From positions 1-64,000 of the forward strand of contig JAEYQK010000123.1 of NCBI GenBank assembly GCA_023410055.1: a DNA stretch of 64,000 nt, given 5' to 3'. The notes under the pieces were generated by a model, which did no database searches, was not told the DNA's origin, and saw only the letters and a list, made by a program, of their open reading frames with translations. Positions 47,149 through 54,628 of the stretch are shown one piece after another (the stretch's first letter is position 1; every line of letters starts with the position of its first letter). The DNA is from Acidobacteriota bacterium. GTDB lineage: Bacteria > Acidobacteriota > Terriglobia > Terriglobales > Acidobacteriaceae. The translations under genes were made by a program, and so were the position numbers.

Positions 47149-48516
47149 CTAGCTGCTCAGGGTTTCGCTGAGTTTGTTGAGCATGCGGTTGAGGTCTTTG
47201 TCGGCCTTGCGTGCTTGTTCGATTTTCTCTACGGAGTGGAGCACGGTGGTGTGGTGTTTGCCGCCGAACTGGCGTCCGATTTCGGGCAATGAGGCGTCGG
47301 TCATTTGCTTGGCCAGGTACATGGCGATCTGGCGCGGATAGACGATCTGGCGCGAGTTGTCCTTGGCCTTGATCTCGTTCACGCGCAGGCCGAACTGTTC
47401 GGCGACAATCTTCTGGATGGCGTCGATTGTGACCTTCTTGACCTGGTTGTCGATGAAGTTCTTCAGGCACTGCTGCGCGTTGGCCAGATTGATTTCGTTG
47501 CCGACGAGCGATGAATAAGCGACGAGGCGAATGAACGCGCCTTCGAGTTCGCGAATGTTCGATCGCACGTTCGAAGCGATGAACAAGGCGACATCCATGG
47601 GAAGCTCAACTTTTTCCTGTTCCGCCTTTTTCTGAAGAATCGCCACCTTGGTTTCGAGGTCGGGCATCTGGATGTCGGCGATCAAGCCCCACTCGAAACG
47701 GCTGCGCAGACGGTCTTCAATCTCGGCCAGTTCTTTCGGCGGGCGGTCACTGGCGATGACAATCTGCTTCTGCGCCTCGTGAAGGGCGTTAAATGTGTGG
47801 AAGAACTCTTCCTGCGTACGCTCTTTTTGCGCGAGAAACTGAATGTCGTCTATGAGCAGAATGTCGACGGTACGGAACTTGTCGCGAAAGCTACTCATGC
47901 GGTCGTAACGCAGCGAGTTGATCATCTCGTTGGTGAACGTCTCGCTGGTGAGGTAGCGGATCGACATCTGGGGATAGAGCCGCTTGGCTTCGTGTCCGAT
48001 ACCCTGCACAAGGTGGGTCTTGCCCAAGCCGACTCCGCCGTAGAGGAAGAGTGGGTTGTAAGCCTTCGATGGACGCTCGGCGACAGCGCGGGCAGCGGCG
48101 TGCGCGAACTGGTTCGCGGAACCGATGACGAAGTTGTCGAAGATGTACTTGGGATTCAGTTGTGCGGCGCCGTCCCAATCGAAACGTGCCTGGGAACTGG
48201 CAAGAGCAGGCGCGGGTCCATTGCCCCGGGATGACTCACGTGGAGCAGGCGGCTCGGGCTCCGACGAGATGAACTCGACATCGTCGAGCTTGAGGCCGAG
48301 ATCGTCGATCGCCTCCTGGATCAGATCGGCGTAACGCTCGCCGATGGTGCTGAACTCGGCGGTGGGGACCTTGACGAAGAGCGTCCCCTTCTCCTGATGG
48401 CTGAAGCGGGTCGGTTTGAGCCAATGCTCGTAAGATTGGCTGCTGACTTTCTTTTCGAGCGCGTCCAGGATGCGTGACCATGGGTTCGGGCTCGAAGTGG
48501 TGCTTGTAACTGACAT
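47149..48516 (-). CDS. dnaA: Chromosomal replication initiator DnaA
   Basis: 455 residues. Domain I at the N-terminus (WSRILDALEKKVSSQSYEHW), domain III AAA+ with GGVGLGKTHLVQGIG and LLIDDIQFLAQKE, and domain IV DNA-binding signature IGRQFGGKHHTTVLHSVEKI. Opens the replication origin. It faces away from rpmH across about 420 bases, a common arrangement near oriC. Start ATG 48516 gives a full domain I. Confidence 0.97.
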   Translation of the reverse strand: MSVTSTTSSPNPWSRILDALEKKVSSQSYEHWLKPTRFSHQEKGTLFVKVPTAEFSTIGERYADLIQEAIDDLGLKLDDVEFISSEPEPPAPRESSRGNGPAPALASSQARFDWDGAAQLNPKYIFDNFVIGSANQFAHAAARAVAERPSKAYNPLFLYGGVGLGKTHLVQGIGHEAKRLYPQMSIRYLTSETFTNEMINSLRYDRMSSFRDKFRTVDILLIDDIQFLAQKERTQEEFFHTFNALHEAQKQIVIASDRPPKELAEIEDRLRSRFEWGLIADIQMPDLETKVAILQKKAEQEKVELPMDVALFIASNVRSNIRELEGAFIRLVAYSSLVGNEINLANAQQCLKNFIDNQVKKVTIDAIQKIVAEQFGLRVNEIKAKDNSRQIVYPRQIAMYLAKQMTDASLPEIGRQFGGKHHTTVLHSVEKIEQARKADKDLNRMLNKLSETLSS

Positions 48517-48935
48517 AACGAAGAAACCGTGAAGGCTGGTGTCGGCGATGCAGCCTTGAAGCTATTTACCAAAGTTAAATCCGACTTGGGCCCGCGTCTA
48601 TACCAATAAATTCGGGCCCGGACGCGTGGTACAGGCCCTCTGCACCGTCCTCGGTGCAACTGCAATTCTTATTGAGACTTACGGATACTAGCACAGAAAG
48701 AATGGGGCTGTGGAAAAGATTAGCAGCTCCGAATTTGTTGACTTGATGATGTGATGATTTGTTGATCTGAGTGCGATTGGGGGTCGGTTCGTGAAATCAA
48801 CAAGTCAACAAATCAGCAAGTGGTTCGGGTTTGCCGTAAACGGCGATACTCGTTTATACTTGTTGTTTACCTAAGGCCTTTTCCCTCAGCAGTTATCGTG
48901 GGGCCAATTTGTGAACTAGGAGCAGCAGGTTTTCC
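48517..48935. other. dnaA-rpmH intergenic region, tentative origin candidate
   Basis: Position between dnaA and rpmH is typical for origins. It has an A/T-rich inverted repeat (ATTTGTTGACTTGATGAT at 48733-48750 and ATCAACAAGTCAACAAAT at 48796-48813) and one TGTGGAAAA (48709-48717), one mismatch from a DnaA box. No perfect DnaA-box cluster was seen, so origin status is weak. Confidence 0.35.
48831..48860 (+). promoter_or_regulatory. Putative sigma-70-type promoter for rpmH
   Basis: TTGCCG (48831-48836) and TATACT (48855-48860) spaced 18 bases, 75 bases before the rpmH ATG. Confidence 0.5.
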
Positions 48936-49091
48936 ATGCCCAAGCGTACATTTCAACCCAACCGGCGTTCGCGTTCGAAGACGCACGGATTCCGTAGCCG
49001 CATGAAGACAAAGAGCGGAGCAGCTGTGCTGTCGCGCCGTCGCGCAAAAGGGCGCAAGCGCGTGTCCGTGAGCGCGGGATACCGCGACTAA
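48936..49091 (+). CDS. rpmH: 50S ribosomal protein L34
   Basis: 51 residues: MPKRTFQPNRRSRSKTHGFR, the invariant L34 start, followed by a very basic helix ending VSVSAGYRD. Upstream is CTAGGAGCAGCAGG. First gene of the rpmH-rnpA-yidD-yidC-jag cluster. Shorter than typical annotation cut-offs but unmistakable. Confidence 0.97.
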   Translation: MPKRTFQPNRRSRSKTHGFRSRMKTKSGAAVLSRRRAKGRKRVSVSAGYRD

Positions 49092-49113
49092 GTCTGGCGC
49101 GAAGATTTTGACC

Positions 49114-49136
49114 GGGCCGGGTCAATGACCCGGCCC
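49114..49136. terminator. Strong hairpin between rpmH and rnpA
   Basis: GGGCCGGGTC/GACCCGGCCC with a three-base loop 22 bases after the rpmH stop. No U tract; could attenuate transcription or stabilise the rpmH message. Confidence 0.5.
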
Positions 49137-49166
49137 TAAACGTGTTGGCAGAAGAGAGCAGCGAAG

Positions 49167-49712
49167 ATGGTCACCGGTTCGGTGCAGAGTAGCGAAAATC
49201 CCCACGTTAGCTGCGCGAACGTGGGGCACCGAGTTGGCACCCCAGAGCACCGAGTTGGGAACAGCTTCCCGCGCTCTTCCAAGCTGCTGAAGCACGCACT
49301 TTTTGACCAGGTCTACAAGCGCGGTCAGCGCCATTTTTCCGGCCTCATGACGGTCTTCTTCTTGCGACGCGAGCAGGAAGAGAGTTCATTCAATGAACCG
49401 ACGGACTCAGCTGTGGGCGAGACGCCCACAGGACAGCCGGCGGGACGCCAGCGCTCCAAAGGCGACTGCTCCAACGGCGCTAAAGGTGCGCGTGTGGGTT
49501 TCACCGTCGGGCGCGTGCTGGGAAATTCGGTGGCGCGCAATCGCATCCGGCGGCGCATGAGAGAAGCCGTTCGCTTCAACCTCGATCTGCTGCCAAACGA
49601 TGTCGATGTAGTGATCAATCCCAAGAAACAGGTTCTGGAAGCAGAATTCCCGAAGATCGTTGCCGAAGTGGAAAGAGCGTTTAAGAAGGCGTCGTCCGTC
49701 GTTGGTCGGTAG
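49167..49712 (+). CDS. rnpA: Ribonuclease P protein component with repeat-derived insertions
   Basis: 181 residues against about 110-130 for the family. The core is present: LLKHALFDQVYKRGQRHFSG, then ARVGFTVGRVLGNSVARNRIRRRM, the RNR signature, and a Lys-rich C-terminal helix. About 35 extra residues (EESSFNEP to NGAKG) separate the second and third strands; part of them is a family D repeat read in frame (49413-49458). A family A hairpin (49200-49230) is read near the N-terminus. The start is uncertain for that reason. Processes tRNA 5' ends with the RNA subunit. Confidence 0.93.
   Translation: MVTGSVQSSENPHVSCANVGHRVGTPEHRVGNSFPRSSKLLKHALFDQVYKRGQRHFSGLMTVFFLRREQEESSFNEPTDSAVGETPTGQPAGRQRSKGDCSNGAKGARVGFTVGRVLGNSVARNRIRRRMREAVRFNLDLLPNDVDVVINPKKQVLEAEFPKIVAEVERAFKKASSVVGR
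49200..49230. repeat. Family A hairpin within the 5' part of rnpA
   Basis: CCCCACGTT and AACGTGGGGCACC flank agctgcgcg; arms equal to those at 5112-5155. Followed by a direct repeat of ACCGAGTTGG. Confidence 0.75.
49413..49458. repeat. Family D repeat within rnpA
   Basis: GTGGGCGAGACGCCCAC hairpin then GACAGCCGGCGGGACGCCAG and CGCTCCA, matching 46784-46832. Read as VGETPTGQPAGRQRSKG in RnpA. Confidence 0.85.
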
Positions 49713-49738
49713 TCGTTGGCTTCGATCACTGAGCTTTT

Positions 49739-50005
49739 GTGAAGTCTTTCGTCCAACTCGCGCTTCGGGGCTATAAGCGGTTCATTTCGCCGATGATGCT
49801 TCCGGCCTGCAAGTTCACGCCGACCTGTTCAGAGTACGCGATGGAAGCGGTGGAACATTACGGCGTTATTCGCGGGCTGGGCCTGGCCGCGTGGCGGGTG
49901 CTGCGGTGTAATCCGTTTTCTAAGGGCGGGCTGGATCCGGTGGTGAAGGGGAGTTCTCAGTTGCCAGTTCTCGGTTCTCAGACTGAGCATCGGGATTGCT
50001 GCTGA
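49739..50005 (+). CDS. yidD: Membrane protein insertion efficiency factor YidD
   Basis: 88 residues, GTG start. LRGYKRFISPMMLPACKFTP and CSEYAMEAVEHYGVIRG are the family core, ending at NPFSKGGLDPV. The tail (about 20 residues) is read from a GAGTTCTCAG-type repeat (49953-49991) and is not part of the usual protein. Helps YidC insert membrane proteins. Fits the conserved cluster. Confidence 0.95.
   Translation: MKSFVQLALRGYKRFISPMMLPACKFTPTCSEYAMEAVEHYGVIRGLGLAAWRVLRCNPFSKGGLDPVVKGSSQLPVLGSQTEHRDCC
49953..49991. repeat. TTCTCAGTTGCCAGTTCTC-type short repeat
   Basis: Overlaps the yidD 3' end. Inverse of the GAACTGAGAACTG units at 10013-10050. Confidence 0.65.
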
Positions 50006-50097
50006 AGAAGTCGTGGTGAGGGTAGGGATTCCTCGTCGCGAGGCGCTCCTCGGAATGGCAAGCGTGGTCGGATGGTGGGTGAGTCGGGACATGTATT

Positions 50098-50120
50098 GGA
50101 CGGGGCACAGCCCCGTCCCC
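50098..50120. repeat. GACGGGGC hairpin, family C
   Basis: GGACGGGGCACAGCCCCGTC matches 9989-10008 in inverted orientation. Confidence 0.75.
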
Positions 50121-50233
50121 ATACGAACTTTCGGTCAACGCGACAAGCAGAGCCCCAAACGGCTATGCTCTATATGTAAATATCTAACGCTTCGGCCAGG
50201 CTAACCGCTGAGTGCCGAACGCTGAGAGCTAAA

Positions 50234-52057
50234 TTGAGCGAGTTTCAAAATCCTAATCAAGAACCCGGCATGGAGCGGCGGCTGCTCCTTGTCTTCGCAC
50301 TCACATTTCTTATCCTGATCATTGCCCAGCCGCTGATCACGAAGTACGTCGGCAAGCCGGAGCAGAACCAACCGCAACAGCAGCAGGCTCAGCAGCCACA
50401 ACAGCAACAACCGGCTTCAGCTGCGGCGGCTCCCACGGCGACAGTGCAGGGAGCGGGAAAGACTGCGGCTGCTCCTGCCGTGGCCAATAAGGTTGCTGCC
50501 GGCGAGCAGGAGACGGTTGTTGATACGCCTGTGTTTCGGATCACCTTTACGAACAAGGGCGGCTTGGCAAAGTCGTGGGTGCTGAAGAAATACACCAACG
50601 ACAAGGGACAGCCGCTCGATTTGGTGAACCAGCAGGCTTCGCAGGCATTCGGGTATCCGCTGTCATTGTTTACGTATGACGAGGGTGTACGGAACAAGGT
50701 GAACTCGGCGCTTTACGTTGTGACGGAGGTGCCTGGAGCTGACAAGCGGGTCGTAACGTTCGAGTATGCAGACGGCGATGTGAGCGTCCGGAAGAGCTTC
50801 ACGTTCGAACAGAAGCCGGCCGGCGCTGCCGATTACGTCGTCAAGGCAGACATCTCGGTAACGCGCAACGGTCAAACCATTGCGGCGTTTCCGGCATGGC
50901 CAGCCGGCTTCGGCGATGAAGGCGACAGCGTTGCCTACGCCGCAGCCCGTATCGATTACCTGCCGACGAGCACCGAGAAGGTGCAGCGCCTCTCACCGGA
51001 CCGCAAGGGCGAGAAGGTCGGGAATTTCCGCACGATCAGCGAGCCATTCTACTGGGCGGGAGCGCTCGACCAGTATTTCGCGGCCGTTTTTTTGCCGGAC
51101 AATCCGCAGCAGTCCGCGTTTGTGCAGTATCGGAACAGCATCGACATACCGAGAGACCCGGCGAAGCCCGATCCGAAAGAAATGACGAAGGTGGAAGTGC
51201 TGGGTGCAGCGGCGGGCAATGTGTCCGGGCCGACCAGCATTCGCATCTTCATCGGGCCGAAATCGCTGGACGTGCTTAACGCGATCCGCGCAACGCCCGT
51301 CGCAGGGCAAACGGGGGCGCCTGATCTCGGCAGCCTGATCGACTTTGGTTTTTTCAGCATCATCTCAAAGCCGCTCTTCCTCTGGCTTAAGTGGACACAA
51401 GCCCACTGGACGCCGAACTGGGGTTGGTCGATCGTCGTACTGACGGTGATCATCAACCTGGCACTCATGCCATTGCGTATCTCGGGCATGAAGTCCGCGC
51501 TGAAGATGCAGAAGCTTCAGCCCAAGATCAAGTCGATTCAGGACAAGTACAAGAACATCCCGATGCGCGATCCGCGGCAGCAGGAGAAGCAAGCCGAGAT
51601 CAGCGCTCTGATGAAAGAGCACGGTGCGAATCCGGTAGGCGGCTGCTTGCCGATGATTCTGCAACTGCCGTTCTTGTGGGCGTTCTACCAGATGCTCGGC
51701 GTGACGACGGAGCTCCGGCACGCGCACTGGCTATGGATCAAGGATCTTTCAGCGCCTGACCCGTACCTCGTTCTACCAATCCTGATCGTCGTCTCGACCT
51801 TCTTCATGCAGAAGATGACGCCCAATGCAGGCATGGACCCGGCACAGCAGAAGATGATGAATATCTTCATGCCGGTGATGCTGGGCTGGATCAGTTGGAA
51901 ACTTGCGGCCGGCTTGGGCCTCTACTGGATCATCGGCACCCTGATCGCCGTGATTCAGCAGTTCGTAATGAACCGCACCAGCATGGGACAGGAAATGCGC
52001 GCCGAAGCCGAAAAGCGTGCGAGGAAACAGGCCCAAAAGGGCGTAGTGAAGAGATAA
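50234..52057 (+). CDS. yidC: Membrane protein insertase YidC
   Basis: 607 residues, TTG start at 50234. N-terminal membrane segment (LLLVFALTFLILIIAQPLI) then a Gln/Ala-rich linker (about residues 45-75), a periplasmic beta domain (about 95-370) and a C-terminal five-helix insertase core with the essential region PLRISGMKSALKMQKLQPKI and VGGCLPMILQLPFLWAFYQM. The ATG at 50270 is the alternative. Its stop codon lies in a short repeat. Follows yidD by about 230 bases. Confidence 0.97.
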   Translation: MSEFQNPNQEPGMERRLLLVFALTFLILIIAQPLITKYVGKPEQNQPQQQQAQQPQQQQPASAAAAPTATVQGAGKTAAAPAVANKVAAGEQETVVDTPVFRITFTNKGGLAKSWVLKKYTNDKGQPLDLVNQQASQAFGYPLSLFTYDEGVRNKVNSALYVVTEVPGADKRVVTFEYADGDVSVRKSFTFEQKPAGAADYVVKADISVTRNGQTIAAFPAWPAGFGDEGDSVAYAAARIDYLPTSTEKVQRLSPDRKGEKVGNFRTISEPFYWAGALDQYFAAVFLPDNPQQSAFVQYRNSIDIPRDPAKPDPKEMTKVEVLGAAAGNVSGPTSIRIFIGPKSLDVLNAIRATPVAGQTGAPDLGSLIDFGFFSIISKPLFLWLKWTQAHWTPNWGWSIVVLTVIINLALMPLRISGMKSALKMQKLQPKIKSIQDKYKNIPMRDPRQQEKQAEISALMKEHGANPVGGCLPMILQLPFLWAFYQMLGVTTELRHAHWLWIKDLSAPDPYLVLPILIVVSTFFMQKMTPNAGMDPAQQKMMNIFMPVMLGWISWKLAAGLGLYWIIGTLIAVIQQFVMNRTSMGQEMRAEAEKRARKQAQKGVVKR

Positions 52058-52275
52058 GAATCAGTGGACTGTGGTTAGTGGCCAGTGGCGAGTATCTAGG
52101 ATGCTGGCTTCTGAACTAGCCACTGGCCACTCGTCACTGAGAATCAGAGATAAGAATCAGTGGGCTGTGGTTAGTGGCCAGTGCGTTCCCACGTCTGCCA
52201 AAAGGCGGCAGATGTGGGGCACCACACCTTTGGCTAAACATGGTTCGACTAGCCACTGACCACTCGTCACTGATG
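52050..52275. repeat. Tandem GATAAGAATCAGTGG...CACTGGCCACT repeat with nested family A hairpin
   Basis: Two units: 52050-52139 and 52146-52275. Each begins AGAGATAAGAATCAGTGG and has GTGGTTAGTGGCCAGTG, ending CTAGCCACTGGCCACTCG or CTAGCCACTGACCACTCG. The second unit carries a family A hairpin (52188-52223, CCCACGTCTGCC/GGCAGATGTGGGG) that the first lacks. The first unit covers the yidC stop. Confidence 0.8.
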
Positions 52276-52326
52276 TCGATGTTGTAAGCTGTATCTTCTA
52301 ACGTTGAACCACTGAGTGCTTAGAAC

Positions 52327-52887
52327 ATGCCTCTTACAGACAAGATAGCTGCCGCAAAGAAGATCGACGCACTGTTGAAGACAATCCTTGCAAATGGCGG
52401 ATTTCGCCTGCGTTACAAGATCATGGTGGACCCGCCTGCGCGCGAGGAACGCGACTGGGAGCGTCCGGTGATTTTCGTCGACCTCTCCGGGCCGGACAGC
52501 GAGTTGGTTCTCGAACACGGTGCGGAACTGCTGCGGTCTTTCGAAGTGATCGCACAGGAGATGCTCAAGCTCGCGCCCAACGAGCATGAGACTGTTGTCT
52601 TCGACTGCATGGGCCATCGCGAGGCGCGTGTCCAGGAACTGAAGATCGCCGCCGGAGTAGCAGCCGAGCGCGTTCGGAAAACTGGTGCACCGTACGAATT
52701 CGCGCCCATGACTTCGCGCGAGCGCCGCATCGTTCACCTCGCCTTGCGTGATGAACCCGATCTCACAACCGCCAGCCAGGGCTTCGGCAGCCGTCGTTAC
52801 GTAATCGTCACGCCGAAGGACTACAAGCCCGCTGCAAGCAGGCCATCTGGCTCGGGCGCTATCACCTTCAAGCACAACAGAAGATAG
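52327..52887 (+). CDS. R3H domain RNA-binding protein (Jag/KhpB-like)
   Basis: 186 residues. A KH-like region (about 20-105) is followed by the R3H helix (EARVQELKIAAGVAAERVRK) and APMTSRERRIVHLALRDEP, the Jag C-terminal signature. In many bacteria this gene follows yidC and regulates translation or cell envelope. No N-terminal Jag domain is seen. Start ATG 52327 directly after the repeats. Confidence 0.9.
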   Translation: MPLTDKIAAAKKIDALLKTILANGGFRLRYKIMVDPPAREERDWERPVIFVDLSGPDSELVLEHGAELLRSFEVIAQEMLKLAPNEHETVVFDCMGHREARVQELKIAAGVAAERVRKTGAPYEFAPMTSRERRIVHLALRDEPDLTTASQGFGSRRYVIVTPKDYKPAASRPSGSGAITFKHNRR

Positions 52888-52917
52888 ATCTAGCCGTTAA
52901 GGCGAAGAATAACGACG

Positions 52918-53760
52918 ATGCAGGTTCGCGTTCCAGAAGTCGCGCTGAATGATGGCACCGCAATACCGGCCATCGGATTGGGTACCTATCGGTTGAACGG
53001 CACGGCTGGCGTCGAAAGCATGGTCGCCGCCATTGAAGCCGGATACCGGCTTCTCGATTCGGCTTTCAACTACGAGAACGAAGGTGCCGTCGGAGAAGCC
53101 ATTCGGCGGGCAGGAGTTCCGCGGGAACAGTTGCGCGTCACGTCGAAGTTGCCGGGGCGGCATCACCGCTACAACGAAGCGATCGTCACCATCGAAGAAT
53201 CGCTCTATCGCGCTCAACTCGACTATTACGACCTGTACCTCATCCACTGGCCGCTGCCCCGACTGGGTCTCTACGTCGAGGCATGGCAAGCCCTGATCGA
53301 GGCCAAGAAGCGCGGACTGTTGCGCTCCATCGGCGTCTCGAATTTTCTGCCCGAGCATCTGGACACCATCGTCCACGAGACCGGCGTTACACCCAGCGTT
53401 AATCAGATCGAACTGCATCCGTATTTCCCGCAACTTGATCAGCTCCGGTTGCACAAGGAACGCGGAATCGTGGTCGAGTCATGGAGTCCGCTCGGCAGGG
53501 CGAATGCGCTTTTACAGGATGCAGTGATTGCTGACATTGCAAAGCGCCTCGGCAAGAGCATCGTCCAGGTGATCCTGCGATGGCACGTTCAGCTCGGGGC
53601 GGTGCCTCTGCCGAAAGCCGCCGGAAGAGAGCGGCAGGCAGCCAATCTCTCAATCTTCGACTTCGAGCTTGGCGCTGAAGACATGAACGCGATCACGGCG
53701 CTTGGTCGTCCCGACGGACGGACATTTGACCAGGACCCGGCAAGGTACGAAGAGTTCTAG
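52918..53760 (+). CDS. Aldo/keto reductase
   Basis: 280 residues. Asp in RLLDSAFNYENE, Tyr nearby, Lys in TSKLPGRHHRYN, His in LYLIHWPLP and the NADPH-end VQVILRWHVQLGAVPLPKA are the AKR tetrad and cofactor regions. Broad-specificity carbonyl reductase of the AKR5-like group. Follows jag by 30 bases; in many bacteria mnmE sits here, so this is a local substitution. Confidence 0.92.
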   Translation: MQVRVPEVALNDGTAIPAIGLGTYRLNGTAGVESMVAAIEAGYRLLDSAFNYENEGAVGEAIRRAGVPREQLRVTSKLPGRHHRYNEAIVTIEESLYRAQLDYYDLYLIHWPLPRLGLYVEAWQALIEAKKRGLLRSIGVSNFLPEHLDTIVHETGVTPSVNQIELHPYFPQLDQLRLHKERGIVVESWSPLGRANALLQDAVIADIAKRLGKSIVQVILRWHVQLGAVPLPKAAGRERQAANLSIFDFELGAEDMNAITALGRPDGRTFDQDPARYEEF

Positions 53761-53762
53761 GC

Positions 53763-54470
53763 TTACCAACCTGCCTGTCCCATGCGCCTGAGGATTATTG
53801 CGCTGTAGCCATTCATCCGCTCGGGACGCCGCTTTAAAGGCGCGGGAAGTATGGCGGCCAGACGCGCCGACTGCTCGCGTCCGATAGAGCGCGGCGAGGT
53901 CTTGTAATGGTAGCGGCACGCCGCGTCAGCGCCATAAACGCCAGGTCCCCACTCGACCAGGTTGAGATAAAGCTCCAGAATGCGCTGTTTACCCAGTACG
54001 AGTTCGGCGACCGGCACCAGCGTGGCTTCCGCGCCTTTGCGCGCAAACGAGCCGTGCGTTCCGAAGAACAGATTCTTCACCAGCTGCTGAGTGAGCGTGG
54101 AACCTCCGCGTGTCCGTCCGCCTTCCATATCTTGTTCGGCAGCAAGTTGGATCGCCTTCCAGTCGAAACCATGATGCTGGTAAAAACGCCCGTCTTCGGC
54201 AGAGATGACGGCGTGCTGAAAATTGGGCGAAATCTGATTCAGAGGAATGAAGTTGTACCGTTTTTGATATGGCTTGTCACTGAACCACGATTGCACACGG
54301 CGCTGGGTCTGCAGAGCCGTTGTCGGCGGATTGATCCACCGCATAGCCACAAGAGAAAGTGCAGCGGGCAACCAAAGAAGTAAAGCAACGACAAAGAGCC
54401 ATCGAAATAGACTCCTAATGAGACCCTTGCGTGACCGGGGCTTGGGACGCGCTACTGCTTTTGTGCTCAC
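53763..54470 (-). CDS. mtgA: Monofunctional biosynthetic peptidoglycan transglycosylase
   Basis: 235 residues. An N-terminal membrane anchor (FRWLFVVALLLWLPAALSLV) precedes a GT51 domain: AVISAEDGRFYQHHGFDW with the catalytic Glu, RGGSTLTQQLVKNLF, KQRILELYLNLVEWGPGVYG. No transpeptidase domain. Polymerises lipid II glycan chains at the inner membrane. Convergent with the reductase gene. Confidence 0.96.
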   Translation of the reverse strand: MSTKAVARPKPRSRKGLIRSLFRWLFVVALLLWLPAALSLVAMRWINPPTTALQTQRRVQSWFSDKPYQKRYNFIPLNQISPNFQHAVISAEDGRFYQHHGFDWKAIQLAAEQDMEGGRTRGGSTLTQQLVKNLFFGTHGSFARKGAEATLVPVAELVLGKQRILELYLNLVEWGPGVYGADAACRYHYKTSPRSIGREQSARLAAILPAPLKRRPERMNGYSAIILRRMGQAGW

Positions 54471-54530
54471 ATTTCAGGATAGCAGCCTGATGCAAGCTCG
54501 CTGTTGGCACCGAGGTCTAGGTCCGCCCGA

Positions 54531-54553
54531 GCCGGACTGGAGTCCGGCGCTAC
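54531..54553. repeat. GTAG hairpin repeat, family C (inverted GCCGGACT copy)
   Basis: GCCGGACTGGAGTCCGGCGC then TAC; reverse complement of 13992-14014. Confidence 0.8.
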
Positions 54554-54579
54554 GTTCTTCGTTATGTTCGCCCACCAAC

Positions 54580-54613
54580 AAAAATCCCCACTCAAACCGC
54601 AGCTTGAGTGGGG
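54580..54613 (-). terminator. Terminator after esterase gene
   Basis: CCCCACTCAA/TTGAGTGGGG stem on the minus strand followed by ATTTTTG. Same stem arms as 13951-13986 beside the paralogue. Confidence 0.8.
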
Positions 54614-54628
54614 TTAGCACTTGGAGGG

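Noticed and set aside
9985..54553. Hairpin repeats as parts of insertion sequences
   Set aside because: No transposase frame or target-site duplication of an IS was found in the window.
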